A DNA stretch of 50,416 bases from Planctomycetota bacterium (GCA_023261505.1 JAHFOV010000008.1:1-50416); one strand, 5' to 3'; shown: positions 24,389-33,065, numbered from the stretch's first letter. Translations and numbers: made by a program. Notes: generated from the letters alone by a model not told the origin.

Positions 24389-25471
24389 ATGGAAAAAAAC
24401 ATTTATGTAGTTATTATGGCAGGTGGCCATGGTACTAGATTATGGCCTTTGAGTAGGTCTTATAAACCCAAGCATTTCCTTCCCTTATTGAAAGGCAGGA
24501 CATTGCTCCAGGAGACTGTAAACCTGGTAGAAGGCTTTGTGGATAAAAAAAACCTTCTTGTCGCCACAGTGCAGGGACAACTCAAGGAAATGGAGGTTCA
24601 GCTACCCGAATTTGATCAAGAAAACTTTATTGTAGAGCCCTTTGGTAGGAGCACTGCAGCATGCATAGGGTTGGCAGCCACCTTGATTTCCAGAAAATCC
24701 CCTGAGGGTGTCATGGTAGTACTTACAGCAGATCATGTAATAAGGACAAAAAAGAAGTTCTTAACTGCTATACGCAGGGCCACTAGCATTGCAAAAAAAG
24801 AAAGACTATTACTTACCTTCGGTGTTAAGCCACGTGAGGCTAGCACTTCATACGGTTATATTGAAATAGGGCAAGCTGCTAAAGATTACGGTAGCAAGGT
24901 ATGGGAGGTAAAATCATTTAAAGAAAAGCCGAATGCAAGAAGCGCTAAGTCTTTTGCCAATTCTGGAAGATATTTTTGGAATAATGGAATAGTTGTCTGT
25001 AGGGTAGACGTCATCCTAGAGAAGCTAAAAACATTACTTCCACGTCTCTATAAGGCCTTATGTAAGGTTGGACCCTCTCTGGGGACCCCTACGGAGAATT
25101 ATGCTCTTTTAAAGGAATATAGGCTTCTGCCTGCCATATCTATAGACCACGGAGTTCTGGAAAAGACGAAAGACGTTAAGATGATAGAGGCAGACTTTGA
25201 GTGGTGGGATGTTGGAAATTGGCTGGCCCTAAAGAAACTTTATGGAACCAATTCCCAAACCAATACTATTGTAGGTACACATTGTGGATTGGATACTTCT
25301 GAGTGTATAATCTTCGGAACAAACGACCACCTTGTGGCTACTATCGGGGTTAAAAATCTGGTGATTGTAAACACGGGAGATGCTACCATCGTTTGTGAAA
25401 AATCCAGGATAGAGGATATAAAAACCCTTGTTGATGTATTAAAGAAAAAAAATTTGCATCAGTATATATAA
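24389..25471 (+). CDS. manC: Mannose-1-phosphate guanylyltransferase
   Basis: The enzyme makes GDP-mannose from mannose-1-P and GTP for polysaccharide and glycoconjugate synthesis. The 360-residue protein has the nucleotide-binding MAGGHGTRLWPLSRSYKPK (10-28), the VEPFGRSTAACIGLAA signature, the TADHVI motif, the ExPxxGYGYIE-like TSYGYIEIG segment and FxEKP (FKEKP). The C-terminal cupin-type phosphomannose isomerase domain of the long form is absent, so it is the short monofunctional type. GGAG precedes the ATG. It stands alone as a transcript, followed by a palindromic repeat. Confidence 0.92.
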   Translation: MEKNIYVVIMAGGHGTRLWPLSRSYKPKHFLPLLKGRTLLQETVNLVEGFVDKKNLLVATVQGQLKEMEVQLPEFDQENFIVEPFGRSTAACIGLAATLISRKSPEGVMVVLTADHVIRTKKKFLTAIRRATSIAKKERLLLTFGVKPREASTSYGYIEIGQAAKDYGSKVWEVKSFKEKPNARSAKSFANSGRYFWNNGIVVCRVDVILEKLKTLLPRLYKALCKVGPSLGTPTENYALLKEYRLLPAISIDHGVLEKTKDVKMIEADFEWWDVGNWLALKKLYGTNSQTNTIVGTHCGLDTSECIIFGTNDHLVATIGVKNLVIVNTGDATIVCEKSRIEDIKTLVDVLKKKNLHQYI

Positions 25472-25473
25472 GG

Positions 25474-25601
25474 AGACCTCTAAAAAGTCACTTTCATACA
25501 GTATGTCATTCTGAGCGAAGCGAAGAATCTCATGTTTTAACCGAGCTTCTTCGGCGTCTTCTGCGCCTCAGAATGACATCTGGGAGTTTTTTCAGAGGTC
25601 T
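25474..25601. repeat. Nested palindromic repeat downstream of manC
   Basis: The outer arms AGACCTCT (25474-25481) and AGAGGTCT (25594-25601) enclose inner arms TGTCATTCTGAG and CTCAGAATGACAT. The left inner arm carries CTGAGCGAAGCGAAGAATCTC, a member of the same family as the repeats at 10817 and 50012. As RNA it would form one long hairpin that could terminate either flanking convergent gene. Confidence 0.75.
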
Positions 25602-25616
25602 AATAAGGTAAATTCT

Positions 25617-25674
25617 CAGTTGCCAGTTATCAGTTCTCAGAAACTTATAACTGAAGACTATGAACTGATTACTG
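25617..25674. repeat. Degenerate CAGTTATCAGT-type inverted repeat
   Basis: The left arm (CAGTTGCCAGTTATCAGTT, from 25617) and the right arm ending GAACTGATTACTG (to 25674) are imperfect inverted copies of the common CAGTTATCAGT spacer repeat. The right arm runs into the last codons of the aminotransferase gene. Confidence 0.55.
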
Positions 25675-26787
25675 CAGCTCTGGATGCAAGTAAAAGAATT
25701 TTTTTATATTTTCTACCACATATTTTCTCTGCTCTTCGGTCATTGCTGGGTAAAGAGGTATAGCCAGGGTTTCTTTTGACGCCCTTTCAGCCTCAGGCAT
25801 CCTGGTGTCTCTGTAATTTAGGTATCCAAAACATGCTTGCCTGTGCATAGGCAAAGGGTAGTATATTGCGGTGCCAATTCCTGCCTCTGTTAGGTAACTC
25901 TTTAGGGCGTCACGTTCCTTTGTACGAATGACATAGTGAGTGTAAACGTGGTCGTTTTGTTCAGAGACATTAGGGCAAATTACCGGGGTGTCTAGTAGGT
26001 CTTGGTCATAAAGGAGAGCTATTTCCTGTCGCCTTTGCTTCCAGACGTCAAGGTGTTTTAGTTTAACAAGCAGAATAGCGGCTTGGAGGGTATCCAGCCG
26101 GCTGTTTATGCCCACTACAGTATGATAATATTTGGTTTTGCTACCATGAACCCTTAGTATCGAGACCTTCTCTGCGAGTTCCTCATTATTGGTTAGCACC
26201 ATGCCAGCATCTCCATAAGCCCCAAGATTTTTAGAAGGGTAAAAGGAAAGGATACCCAAATCCCCCATAGAGCCAGCCGCTAAACCGTTATAGGTGGCTC
26301 CGATGGCCTGGGCCGCATCTTCTATAATTGCGATATTATATTTTTTGGCAAGTTCCATGATTGTACCCATATCTGCCATCTGGCCGAATAGGTGTACTGG
26401 TATAATGGCCCTGGTTCTTGGGGTTATTTTTTCTTCTATCCTTATGTTATCTATATTGAAGGTTTTGGGGTCTATATCCACGAATACGGGGACAGCACCT
26501 AATCTTACGATAGACCCTACTGTGGCAAAAAAGGTATAGGGGGTGGTAATGACTTCGTCTCCCTGTTTAATATCTAGTGCCATCATAGAGAGTAAAAGGG
26601 CATCAGTTCCTGAGGCCACACCTATTGCCCTTTTTATCCCGCAGTAGTGAGCTATGTTGATTTCTAATTCCGCTACCTGCTTACCAAGGATAAAGTCTTG
26701 GGAGGCTAGCACTTCATTTATGGCCAGCTGTATCCCGTCTTTTATGGTAGCATACTGGGCCTGCAAATCAATGAAAGGCACTTTCAT
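25669..26787 (-). CDS. DegT/DnrJ/EryC1/StrS-family sugar aminotransferase
   Basis: The 372-residue PLP enzyme has the family's N-terminal VPFIDLQAQYA, the GVASGTDALLLSM cofactor segment, VHLFGQMADM, the EDAAQAIGA aspartate motif and the PLP lysine in SFYPSKNLGAYGD (near residue 188), with the HGS...GINSRLDTLQAA region after it. Such enzymes transaminate keto-sugar nucleotides for surface glycans; the closest subgroup by eye is the WbpE/WlbC type (3-amino sugars). No other sugar-nucleotide gene is adjacent except manC on the opposite strand. It could pair with the Gfo/Idh/MocA oxidoreductase at 44354. Confidence 0.9.
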   Translation of the reverse strand: MKVPFIDLQAQYATIKDGIQLAINEVLASQDFILGKQVAELEINIAHYCGIKRAIGVASGTDALLLSMMALDIKQGDEVITTPYTFFATVGSIVRLGAVPVFVDIDPKTFNIDNIRIEEKITPRTRAIIPVHLFGQMADMGTIMELAKKYNIAIIEDAAQAIGATYNGLAAGSMGDLGILSFYPSKNLGAYGDAGMVLTNNEELAEKVSILRVHGSKTKYYHTVVGINSRLDTLQAAILLVKLKHLDVWKQRRQEIALLYDQDLLDTPVICPNVSEQNDHVYTHYVIRTKERDALKSYLTEAGIGTAIYYPLPMHRQACFGYLNYRDTRMPEAERASKETLAIPLYPAMTEEQRKYVVENIKKFFYLHPELQ

Positions 26788-26935
26788 ATATCGTTGCCCT
26801 TTTAGGAGTGACCTTAAAGACTATAAGATGCACAAGGCAGAAGTTACCTTGTCTGTTTTCTCATTCTTTTGAAAGGGCGTGTTACAGTTAAAAAGATGCG
26901 GGATGGAACCCTTTGAACTTCCACGGAGGCAAACA

Positions 26936-28048
26936 CTATTCCATACCCTTCGGAATGGTGGCTATCTCTTCAGACCTCATTTCTTCTTCAAAAAGGTGGA
27001 GTTGTTCTACAGATGGGGCTTGAACAAGGCTGGAAAGACTGACACCAATAAGCCTGATAGCCCTATCTTTGAGCTCTACCTTTTCCCTGAGGAGCATGTC
27101 AGCATAGTGCCAAACAGCAGATAAAAGGTCCGTAGGAGTATCAATGGTTATACTGCGGGTAATAGTCCTAAAATTACTATATCTGACTTTTATGGTAATA
27201 GTTTTAGCCCTGAGGTTCATCTCTTTTAATTGTTTTACTACGTCTTCGGTAAGATCATAAAGCTGGCGTCTGATGACTCTGAGGTCCTTTATATCCCTCT
27301 CAAAGGTGCAAGAGCGTGCCACACTCTTGGGCTCCCACACCGTCACTACAGGGCTATTATCTATACCTCTGGAGAGATAGTATAGAACCCTGCCCAATTT
27401 TCCAAACCTTTCTACTAACTCTTCCTGGGGGATAGGCCATAACTGTCCAATAGTGGATATACCCATTGCATGGAGGGCCTTTTCCGTAACCTTACCTACC
27501 CCTAGAATTTCTGAGACTGGAAGGTCCTTAAGGATATTTTCTTTCTCCTCATCGGTTATTACCACGAAGCCGTCAGGTTTTTTTAATCCTGAGGCTAGTT
27601 TGGCTAAAAACTTGTTAGTAGCCACACCCACGGAGGCCGTTAGGCCTGTCTCCGCTTTTATCTTTTTCTTTACTTGTTTTCCAATCTCCACTGCTTCTGC
27701 AAAGTCCCTGGCTATATCAGTAACATCTAGAAATGCCTCGTCTACCGAGACAGGTTCTACCAGAGGTGTAAAATCTTTCAGAAGTCGCATAAGCTGGATT
27801 GAAATCTCTATATAACGTTCCATACGAACCTCCAGGAATATGCCGTGAGGACATAGCTTCCTAGCCCTGGAGATTGGCATTGCACTTTTGACCCCATATT
27901 TTCGGGCCTCATAGGATGCTGAGGATACAACCCCTCTCCCCTCGATTCCCCCACCCACAATTACTGCCTTACCTCGAACTTCTGGATTATCCAATTCCTC
28001 CACGGAGGCAAAGAAGGCGTCCATATCTACATGGATTATCTTGCGCAT
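26936..28048 (-). CDS. dinB: DNA polymerase IV (Y-family, error-prone)
   Basis: The 370-residue protein has the catalytic IHVDMDAFFASVE (4-16) and PVSVDEAFLDVT (near 100-111) carboxylates, the ATNKFLAKLASGLKKPDG segment, the helix-hairpin-helix LPVSEILGVGKVTEKALHAMGI and a little-finger domain. It performs translesion synthesis. The ATG at 28048 is preferred over an upstream in-frame start because the conserved sequence begins at residue 2; GGGGTGGGA gives a fair ribosome site. The C-terminal LHLFEEE could be a beta-clamp-binding peptide (QLxLF-like). Confidence 0.93.
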   Translation of the reverse strand: MRKIIHVDMDAFFASVEELDNPEVRGKAVIVGGGIEGRGVVSSASYEARKYGVKSAMPISRARKLCPHGIFLEVRMERYIEISIQLMRLLKDFTPLVEPVSVDEAFLDVTDIARDFAEAVEIGKQVKKKIKAETGLTASVGVATNKFLAKLASGLKKPDGFVVITDEEKENILKDLPVSEILGVGKVTEKALHAMGISTIGQLWPIPQEELVERFGKLGRVLYYLSRGIDNSPVVTVWEPKSVARSCTFERDIKDLRVIRRQLYDLTEDVVKQLKEMNLRAKTITIKVRYSNFRTITRSITIDTPTDLLSAVWHYADMLLREKVELKDRAIRLIGVSLSSLVQAPSVEQLHLFEEEMRSEEIATIPKGME

Positions 28049-28082
28049 AGTCCCACCCCTTCCTGGCAAGGGCTCAGGTATT

Positions 28083-28199
28083 TTATTCCTTTAGGCTCAT
28101 AGATTGATCACAACATGCAAGTGTACCAGCCCCGCCCTTTATAACCTGTACTTCGGCGCCACATATTTCGCAGTAATAAACCTCACCGGCTTCTGTCAT
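28083..28199 (-). CDS. Desulforedoxin-type rubredoxin-like protein, 38 residues
   Basis: The short product has the layout of desulforedoxin: YYCEICGAEV (C10-x2-C13) and, after a glycine-rich turn KGGAGTL, the adjacent-cysteine pair LACCDQSM (Cys29-Cys30). These four cysteines hold one iron in the known family. It also equals the N-terminal domain of desulfoferrodoxin, but no superoxide-reductase domain follows: TAA comes after SLKE. GGAGG sits at ideal distance before the ATG. It lies 13 nt after the rubrerythrin-like gene on the same strand, so the two are probably a redox pair. Confidence 0.82.
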   Translation of the reverse strand: MTEAGEVYYCEICGAEVQVIKGGAGTLACCDQSMSLKE

Positions 28200-28212
28200 A
28201 ATTATACCTCCA

Positions 28213-28719
28213 CTATTTAGATGTCGACTTCCTCAGCCTTGAAAGATGCTGAGCAAGGTCAGTAAGATGCCGTTTTTCCTCTTCAATCAGTGATTTAAAC
28301 ATTTTTTTGCCCTTTGTATTAGAGCAAAGCTTGGCAGCCTCTGTATAGAAAAGAATAGAGTCCTTTTCAGTCTGGATGCCTACTTTCAAGGCTTCTTCAT
28401 CGGTAAGGTTCCTCTTTGATGCCTTCTCCTTTTTGGCTGGTCTAGTGAAAACACCCGTATCTATAAGCGTTTGGATGTAACGGTTTACCATTTCATCCTC
28501 ATCACCCCATGGCTCGCCTCCCCTTTTGGGTAGTTTAGACCGCACTTCCTCAAAAAGTGCTAGGTGTTGTTTTTCTGCGGCTGCGAGGTCGTGGAACATC
28601 CTGCGGGTCTTGGGGTTTGAGGCCGTTTCTGCTGCACGGATGTAAAAATTGAAACCCTCTTTTTCAAGGCTGGTAGCAATCCTCAGCGCCTCATCGTCGT
28701 TCATAAGCTTAAGTATCAT
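28213..28719 (-). CDS. Rubrerythrin-like ferritin-superfamily diiron protein
   Basis: The 168-residue protein is predicted as a four-helix bundle with paired iron-ligand sets: E19 or E21 and E49-x-x-H52 in the first half, E118 and E148-x-x-H151 in the second. Rubrerythrins reduce hydrogen peroxide, but this one lacks the C-terminal rubredoxin domain. The separate desulforedoxin gene directly downstream may supply that electron-transfer part. The ATG at 28719 is chosen over a TTG 15 nt upstream because GGGAGAGGG is correctly spaced for it. Confidence 0.85.
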   Translation of the reverse strand: MILKLMNDDEALRIATSLEKEGFNFYIRAAETASNPKTRRMFHDLAAAEKQHLALFEEVRSKLPKRGGEPWGDEDEMVNRYIQTLIDTGVFTRPAKKEKASKRNLTDEEALKVGIQTEKDSILFYTEAAKLCSNTKGKKMFKSLIEEEKRHLTDLAQHLSRLRKSTSK

Positions 28720-28772
28720 TTTTCCCTCTCCCAACGTGCTTAAACGTGGTCAGCGTTACTATAATTCAGACT

Positions 28773-28796
28773 GTTGCGGGTCAGGAGACCCGCAAC
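28773..28796. terminator. First of twin hairpins between ribBA and the rubrerythrin-like gene
   Basis: GTTGCGGGTC-AGGA-GACCCGCAAC is a perfect 10-bp stem with a 4-nt loop. No T-run follows on the minus strand, so it may act in processing or protein binding. Confidence 0.5.
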
Positions 28797-28814
28797 TACC
28801 CTGTAGCCTGGGTA

Positions 28815-28838
28815 GCTTTGGGTCTCTTGACCCAAAGC
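28815..28838. terminator. Second of twin hairpins, just downstream of ribBA
   Basis: GCTTTGGGTC-TCTT-GACCCAAAGC is a perfect 10-bp stem with a 4-nt loop, two bases beyond the ribBA stop on the minus strand. It shares the GGGTC/GACCC core and geometry with the first hairpin. Confidence 0.55.
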
Positions 28839-28840
28839 CT

Positions 28841-30073
28841 TTAAATACCGTCTATGAGATGGCCCAACTTTTTCTTCTTAGTCTCAAGATAGCCGATATT
28901 TTCCTTTCTTGGTGTGACCGGAATTGGGACCCTTTCCACAATCTCTAGTCCATATCCCTCCAGTGCCTTAAATTTTTTGGGATTATTGGTTAGAAGTCTC
29001 ATCTTGGCTATTCCAAGGTCTTTAAGAATCTGCGCACCTACACCGTAGTCTCTCTTATCCGGCAGGAAACCAAGCCGTTCGTTGGCTTCTACCGTGTCCA
29101 GGCCTTCCCTCTCTTGTAGGGCGTAAGCGTGGAGCTTGTTCTCCAATCCTATTCCTCTACCTTCTTGCCTCATGTACAGTACCACTCCCCTGCCCTCTTT
29201 CTGAATCATCTTGAGGGCGCTATGGAGCTGCTCTCCGCAATCGCAGCGTAAAGAGCAAAAAACATCTCCTGTAAGGCATTCGTCATGCACCCTTACCAAT
29301 ACAGGTTCCTGGTGCTGAGACGTGAGGGAACCATTTGTCTCCCCAAGGTTTCCATGGCATAAGGCTATATGGAGATAATCATCTACCTGAGAACGATAAA
29401 GATGTAGCTTAAAGTTGCCATAAGCAGTTGGAAGGTTTACTGAAACTTTCTTCTCAATTAGCCGTTCTTTTTCAAGACGATATTTTACAATATCAGCGAT
29501 GGTGCATATCTTCAGGTTGTGTTTTTCGGCAAACTTTTTAAGCTCAGGCAGTTTGGCCATGGACCCATTTTCATTCATTATCTCACAAATGGCCGCCGCA
29601 GGTCTTAAACCTGCAAGTCTGGCCAGGTCCAGTGCTCCTTCAGTGTGGCCTGTCCTGACCAGCACTCCCCCGGCCCTGGCCTTCAAAGGGAAGATATGAC
29701 CTGGGCGAACCAGGTCTTCGGGTTTGGCATCTTTTTTTATGGCAGTAAGGATGGTAATAGCCCTGTCTTCTGCAGACACCCCGGTGGTTATCCCGTTCTT
29801 TGCATCTATAGATACGGTAAAGGGGGTCTCAAACTTGGCATTGTTGTTCTGAACCATAGGGTAGAGGTTAAGGGCCTCAGCAATCCCTGGGGCTACGGCC
29901 AGGCAAAGTATGCCCCTGGCCTGAGAAAGCATAAAGTTAATGGCCTGTGGTGTAACCTTTTCCGCTGCAAGGGTGAGGTCTCCCTCATTTTCCCTGCTGT
30001 CATCGTCCACCACTATGACCATCTTCCCAGCTCTTACATCTTCCAGAATTTCTGGTATACTGCTAAAGCGCAT
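28841..30073 (-). CDS. ribBA: Bifunctional 3,4-dihydroxy-2-butanone-4-phosphate synthase / GTP cyclohydrolase II
   Basis: This fused riboflavin-pathway enzyme has 410 residues. The N-terminal RibB domain (about 1-205) carries VDDDSRENEGDLTLAAE, RPGHIFPL and HTEGALDLARLAG. The C-terminal RibA domain (about 210-405) has VRVHDECLTGDVFCSLRCDCG with the zinc cysteines, LYMRQEGRGIGLENKLHAYALQ, and NNPKK. Both active sites look intact. I see no FMN riboswitch in the 100 nt upstream. It ends at a twin-hairpin region. Confidence 0.96.
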   Translation of the reverse strand: MRFSSIPEILEDVRAGKMVIVVDDDSRENEGDLTLAAEKVTPQAINFMLSQARGILCLAVAPGIAEALNLYPMVQNNNAKFETPFTVSIDAKNGITTGVSAEDRAITILTAIKKDAKPEDLVRPGHIFPLKARAGGVLVRTGHTEGALDLARLAGLRPAAAICEIMNENGSMAKLPELKKFAEKHNLKICTIADIVKYRLEKERLIEKKVSVNLPTAYGNFKLHLYRSQVDDYLHIALCHGNLGETNGSLTSQHQEPVLVRVHDECLTGDVFCSLRCDCGEQLHSALKMIQKEGRGVVLYMRQEGRGIGLENKLHAYALQEREGLDTVEANERLGFLPDKRDYGVGAQILKDLGIAKMRLLTNNPKKFKALEGYGLEIVERVPIPVTPRKENIGYLETKKKKLGHLIDGI

Positions 30074-30181
30074 CTTTATTTATTTCCTTCCAAGATAACT
30101 CGGTAGACTTCTTATCCTAGATAATAAATAAACTCTATAACCAATAAAATCGAACTTTATGGCATATTTGCAAAACACCCT

Positions 30182-30778
30182 TCAAGGTACTTCTTGGGCT
30201 CTTTGCCTCACACTCGGATTGAAGCGTTGACGCTTACTTAGAATATCAATACCAAGCCATATATAAGCTAACAGCGAAATAAGAGAAAAAAAGCCTGTAC
30301 CCCACCAAAAAAAAGTTAGCACAAAGTTAGGCATGACATTTCCTACAATAACAACGCCATACATAACCTGCTGTGCGTTGTTATTTATTCGGCCCAGCAA
30401 ACATGGCCATGGACTTGGCTGCACATTAGTTAAAAACATTGACAAAAAGCCAGTAATTATAAATAACTCTCTGCATAATATAAGACTGGCTAGCCAAAAC
30501 GGCAGATGCGGTCCAGGCCAAAAGCGAGACGATAAAATTATACAAAGGCTTATCACAACAAACTTGTCTGCAGCAGGATCAAGAAATTGGCCTAGCACTG
30601 TAACTTCATTTCTCTTCTTGGCTATGTACCCATCAATAATATCACCAATTCCAACCAAAAATAGAATGCTTGCAGCTAGATATCTACACCATTCAGCATC
30701 TACAGCCTTTAAGGTGCATAGAATGAGAAATGGAGTGAGGAGAATCCGTAACAAAGTTACTTTATTGGCTAGTGTCAT
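30182..30778 (-). CDS. pgsA: CDP-alcohol phosphatidyltransferase, probable phosphatidylglycerophosphate synthase
   Basis: The 198-residue integral membrane protein has several hydrophobic helices and the CDP-alcohol phosphotransferase signature DIIDGYIAKKRNEVTVLGQF followed by LDPAADK: DG-x2-A(K)-x8-G-x3-D-x3-D. The usual Arg after Ala is Lys here. The N-terminus NKVTLLRILLTPFLI is typical of PgsA, which joins CDP-diacylglycerol and glycerol-3-phosphate. Another CDP-alcohol transferase specificity is possible. The ATG at 30778 is preferred to a TTG four codons upstream; the ribosome site is weak. Confidence 0.85.
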   Translation of the reverse strand: MTLANKVTLLRILLTPFLILCTLKAVDAEWCRYLAASILFLVGIGDIIDGYIAKKRNEVTVLGQFLDPAADKFVVISLCIILSSRFWPGPHLPFWLASLILCRELFIITGFLSMFLTNVQPSPWPCLLGRINNNAQQVMYGVVIVGNVMPNFVLTFFWWGTGFFSLISLLAYIWLGIDILSKRQRFNPSVRQRAQEVP

Positions 30779-30832
30779 GTGAAATATCAAGAGTGCTTTA
30801 GAGCTTACGTTTAAAATATAAACTTAATCAAT

Positions 30833-30862
30833 ATTAGACATTAAAATAATACTCTCTGTCAA
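30833..30862 (-). promoter_or_regulatory. Promoter of pgsA
   Basis: On the minus strand, TTGACA (30862-30857), an 18-bp spacer and TCTAAT (30838-30833) lie about 55 nt before the ATG. Confidence 0.5.
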
Positions 30863-31225
30863 GGACGAATACCATCATGTATGAGGCGTTCTATCAAGAA
30901 TCTCTTTACGTCGGCATTGTTACATCACTTTTTCGACTTAAGCTAACGTTATTTGGTGCCAAAATGTGGTCTTAAAATATACAATTCAAACAATGGTACA
31001 AAAGAGCAAGAAAGGTTACCGCCACTAAGGCTCTAACAAAGAAGGGTCCGTGAGTACAAGCATCACGTATCGTTCCTACAAGAGGTAGGGAATCGTAATC
31101 ATAGGCGGATGAAAAATAATAAGATAGAGAAAGATAGGAGATAAATAACTCTTGGTTAAGACAAAGGTCGGTAAATGCCATCAAATGAGGCATTTGTCAA
31201 GAAATTTTAAAGCAGATTTTAACCC
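30863..31225. other. AT-rich intergenic stretch, no supported gene
   Basis: A 73-codon minus-strand ORF (30972-31193) lacks a ribosome site and recognisable motifs, so I do not call it. A short inverted repeat, AAATGCC...GGCATTT, is present near 31175-31197. The region separates the divergent pgsA and ilvD promoters. Confidence 0.5.
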
Positions 31226-31254
31226 TTGACTTGCCTTAGAAGCTGTGATACCAT
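31226..31254 (+). promoter_or_regulatory. Promoter of ilvD (and the overlapping tRNA-Gln)
   Basis: TTGACT (31226-31231), a 17-bp spacer and TACCAT (31249-31254) lie about 60 nt upstream of the GTG start. Because tRNA-Gln begins inside the ilvD end, this promoter probably also makes the tRNA. Confidence 0.55.
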
Positions 31255-31315
31255 TTTTTGTTTGAAGGTCTTATCAGATTAAACCATTGAAACTTGCAAA
31301 CTTCGGTAGGAAGAA

Positions 31316-32983
31316 GTGCGTAGTGACATCGTAAAAAAGGGGTTAGAAAGGGCTGCGGCCAGGTCGCTCCTTTATGCTACCGGTCTCGATAAGGAGGACA
31401 TGGCGAAACCGTTTATAGGGATAGCTAGTAGCTATACGGAGCTTATTCCTGGCCACGTCCATATGCGGCGGTTAGAGTCTGCAATAGAGAAGGGGATATA
31501 CGCCGCGGGTGGGATTAGCTTTCTCTTCGGTGTGCCGGGCATTTGTGATGGTATAGCTATGGGCCACCCAGGGATGCGTTATTCCCTTGCCTCCAGAGAG
31601 ATAATTGCTGATGCAATAGAATGTGTGGCCAACGCACACGCCCTGGACGGGCTTGTACTCCTTACCAACTGTGACAAGATTACCCCTGGTATGCTAATGG
31701 CCATTGCCAGGTTGGACATCCCAGGTATTGTAGTAACGGCTGGGCCTATGTTGTGTGGCCATTTTAAGGGGCGCAGGACGTCCCTGGTTGCCGATACCTT
31801 TGAGGCCGTTGGCAGGAGACGCAAGGGGGAGATTACCCAGGAGGAAATGGAGAAGCTAGAGATGGAGGCCTGTCCTGGGGCGGGTTCATGTCAGGGGCTT
31901 TATACGGCCAACACTATGGCCTGCCTTACCGAGGCAATGGGAATGTCCCTACCCGGGTGTGCTGCAAGTCTGGCTGTTTCTGCAGAGAAAGATAGGATAG
32001 CCTTTAAGAGTGGGCAGGCGGTAGTTAGATTGGTGAAGGAAGGTATTAATGCCAGGAAGATAATGACCAGGGAGGCATTTGAGAATGCAGTTATGATGGA
32101 TATGGCCTTGGGTGGTTCTACTAACACGTGCCTTCACATACCAGCTATAGCGAAAGAGGCAGGTATAGAGTTGGGTTTAGAGGTATTTGACCGTATGAGC
32201 AGGAAGATACCTCACCTGGTAAACCTGGTACCAGGGGGTGAGTATTATCTTGAAGATTTATATTATGCTGGAGGTATTCCAGCGGTAATGAAGAGACTCG
32301 AAGAGGACCTCTTTAACTGCCTGACAGTAAGCGGAAAAAGGACTAAGGATATAATAAACGAGGCAGAGATATCGGACCCTGCGGTAATAAAGACCAAGGA
32401 GGAGGTCAAAGAGGAGGGGGGAATAGCTGTACTTTACGGTAACTTAGCCCCTCACGGGGCTGTGGTAAAGCAGAGTGCGGTGGCTAGAGAAGCCCTGCAA
32501 TTCAGGGGCTCGGCCAGGGTATTTAACCATGAAGAAGAGGCCATGAAGGCCATAATGAATAAGGATATAAGGCCGGGTAGTGTAGTGGTAATACGATACG
32601 AGGGGCCTCGCGGGGGGCCTGGGATGAGGGAGATGCTTTCTCCAACTGCAGCACTGGTGGGTATGGGCCTGGATAAATCTGTGGCTTTAATTACTGATGG
32701 GCGTTTTTCTGGTGGTACTCGTGGCCCATGTGTAGGGCATATAAGCCCCGAGGCTTTGGTAGGTGGTCCTATAGCCTTGGTGGAAGAGGGGGATGAAATA
32801 GTAATAGACATCCCTGGTAGACGGATAGAGCTGAGTGTTTCTGAAAATATACTTAGGGAGCGTAAGAAAAGGTGGAAGCCCCTCAAGCCTGAAGTAAACG
32901 GGTATTTAGCAAGATATGCAAGATTAGTAGGTTCTGCCCACGAGGGAGCCGTGCTAACGGCAGATCATTACCCGGTGGTGTAA
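31316..32983 (+). CDS. ilvD: Dihydroxy-acid dehydratase
   Basis: IlvD dehydrates 2,3-dihydroxy acids to 2-keto acids in branched-chain amino acid synthesis. The 555-residue protein shows cluster cysteines in TNCDKITPG (C119) and [16 protein letters not shown] (C192), and PGHVH instead of PCN near residue 45, as in [4Fe-4S]-type rather than [2Fe-2S]-type enzymes. The C-terminal [21 protein letters not shown] motif is intact. The start is GTG with AGGAAG upstream. The reading frame runs into the following tRNA-Gln: the last codons (YPVV) and the TAA are bases of that tRNA. The enzyme would naturally end near GAVLTAD. Confidence 0.96.
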   Translation: MRSDIVKKGLERAAARSLLYATGLDKEDMAKPFIGIASSYTELIPGHVHMRRLESAIEKGIYAAGGISFLFGVPGICDGIAMGHPGMRYSLASREIIADAIECVANAHALDGLVLLTNCDKITPGMLMAIARLDIPGIVVTAGPMLCGHFKGRRTSLVADTFEAVGRRRKGEITQEEMEKLEMEACPGAGSCQGLYTANTMACLTEAMGMSLPGCAASLAVSAEKDRIAFKSGQAVVRLVKEGINARKIMTREAFENAVMMDMALGGSTNTCLHIPAIAKEAGIELGLEVFDRMSRKIPHLVNLVPGGEYYLEDLYYAGGIPAVMKRLEEDLFNCLTVSGKRTKDIINEAEISDPAVIKTKEEVKEEGGIAVLYGNLAPHGAVVKQSAVAREALQFRGSARVFNHEEEAMKAIMNKDIRPGSVVVIRYEGPRGGPGMREMLSPTAALVGMGLDKSVALITDGRFSGGTRGPCVGHISPEALVGGPIALVEEGDEIVIDIPGRRIELSVSENILRERKKRWKPLKPEVNGYLARYARLVGSAHEGAVLTADHYPVV

Positions 32984-33043
32984 TTGGTAACACTAGGGAT
33001 TTTGGTTCCCTTATTGGAGGTTCGAGTCCTCCCCGGGTAGCCA
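32969..33043 (+). tRNA. trnQ: tRNA-Gln (anticodon UUG)
   Basis: A full cloverleaf can be drawn: acceptor TACCCGG/CCGGGTA, D stem GTGT/ACAC, anticodon stem AGGGA/TCCCT with loop TTTTGGT (anticodon TTG at 33002-33004), T stem GGAGG/CCTCC with TTCGAGT loop, discriminator G and an encoded CCA at 33041-33043. Its first 15 bases overlap the 3' end of ilvD, whose stop codon TAA forms part of the D loop. Confidence 0.95.
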
Positions 33044-33065
33044 CTTAATCTATAGCGGGTCGATC

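Noticed and set aside
30972-31193. 73-codon minus-strand ORF between pgsA and ilvD
   Set aside because: No ribosome site, no recognisable motif and no homology pattern that I can see; it lies in an AT-rich spacer.
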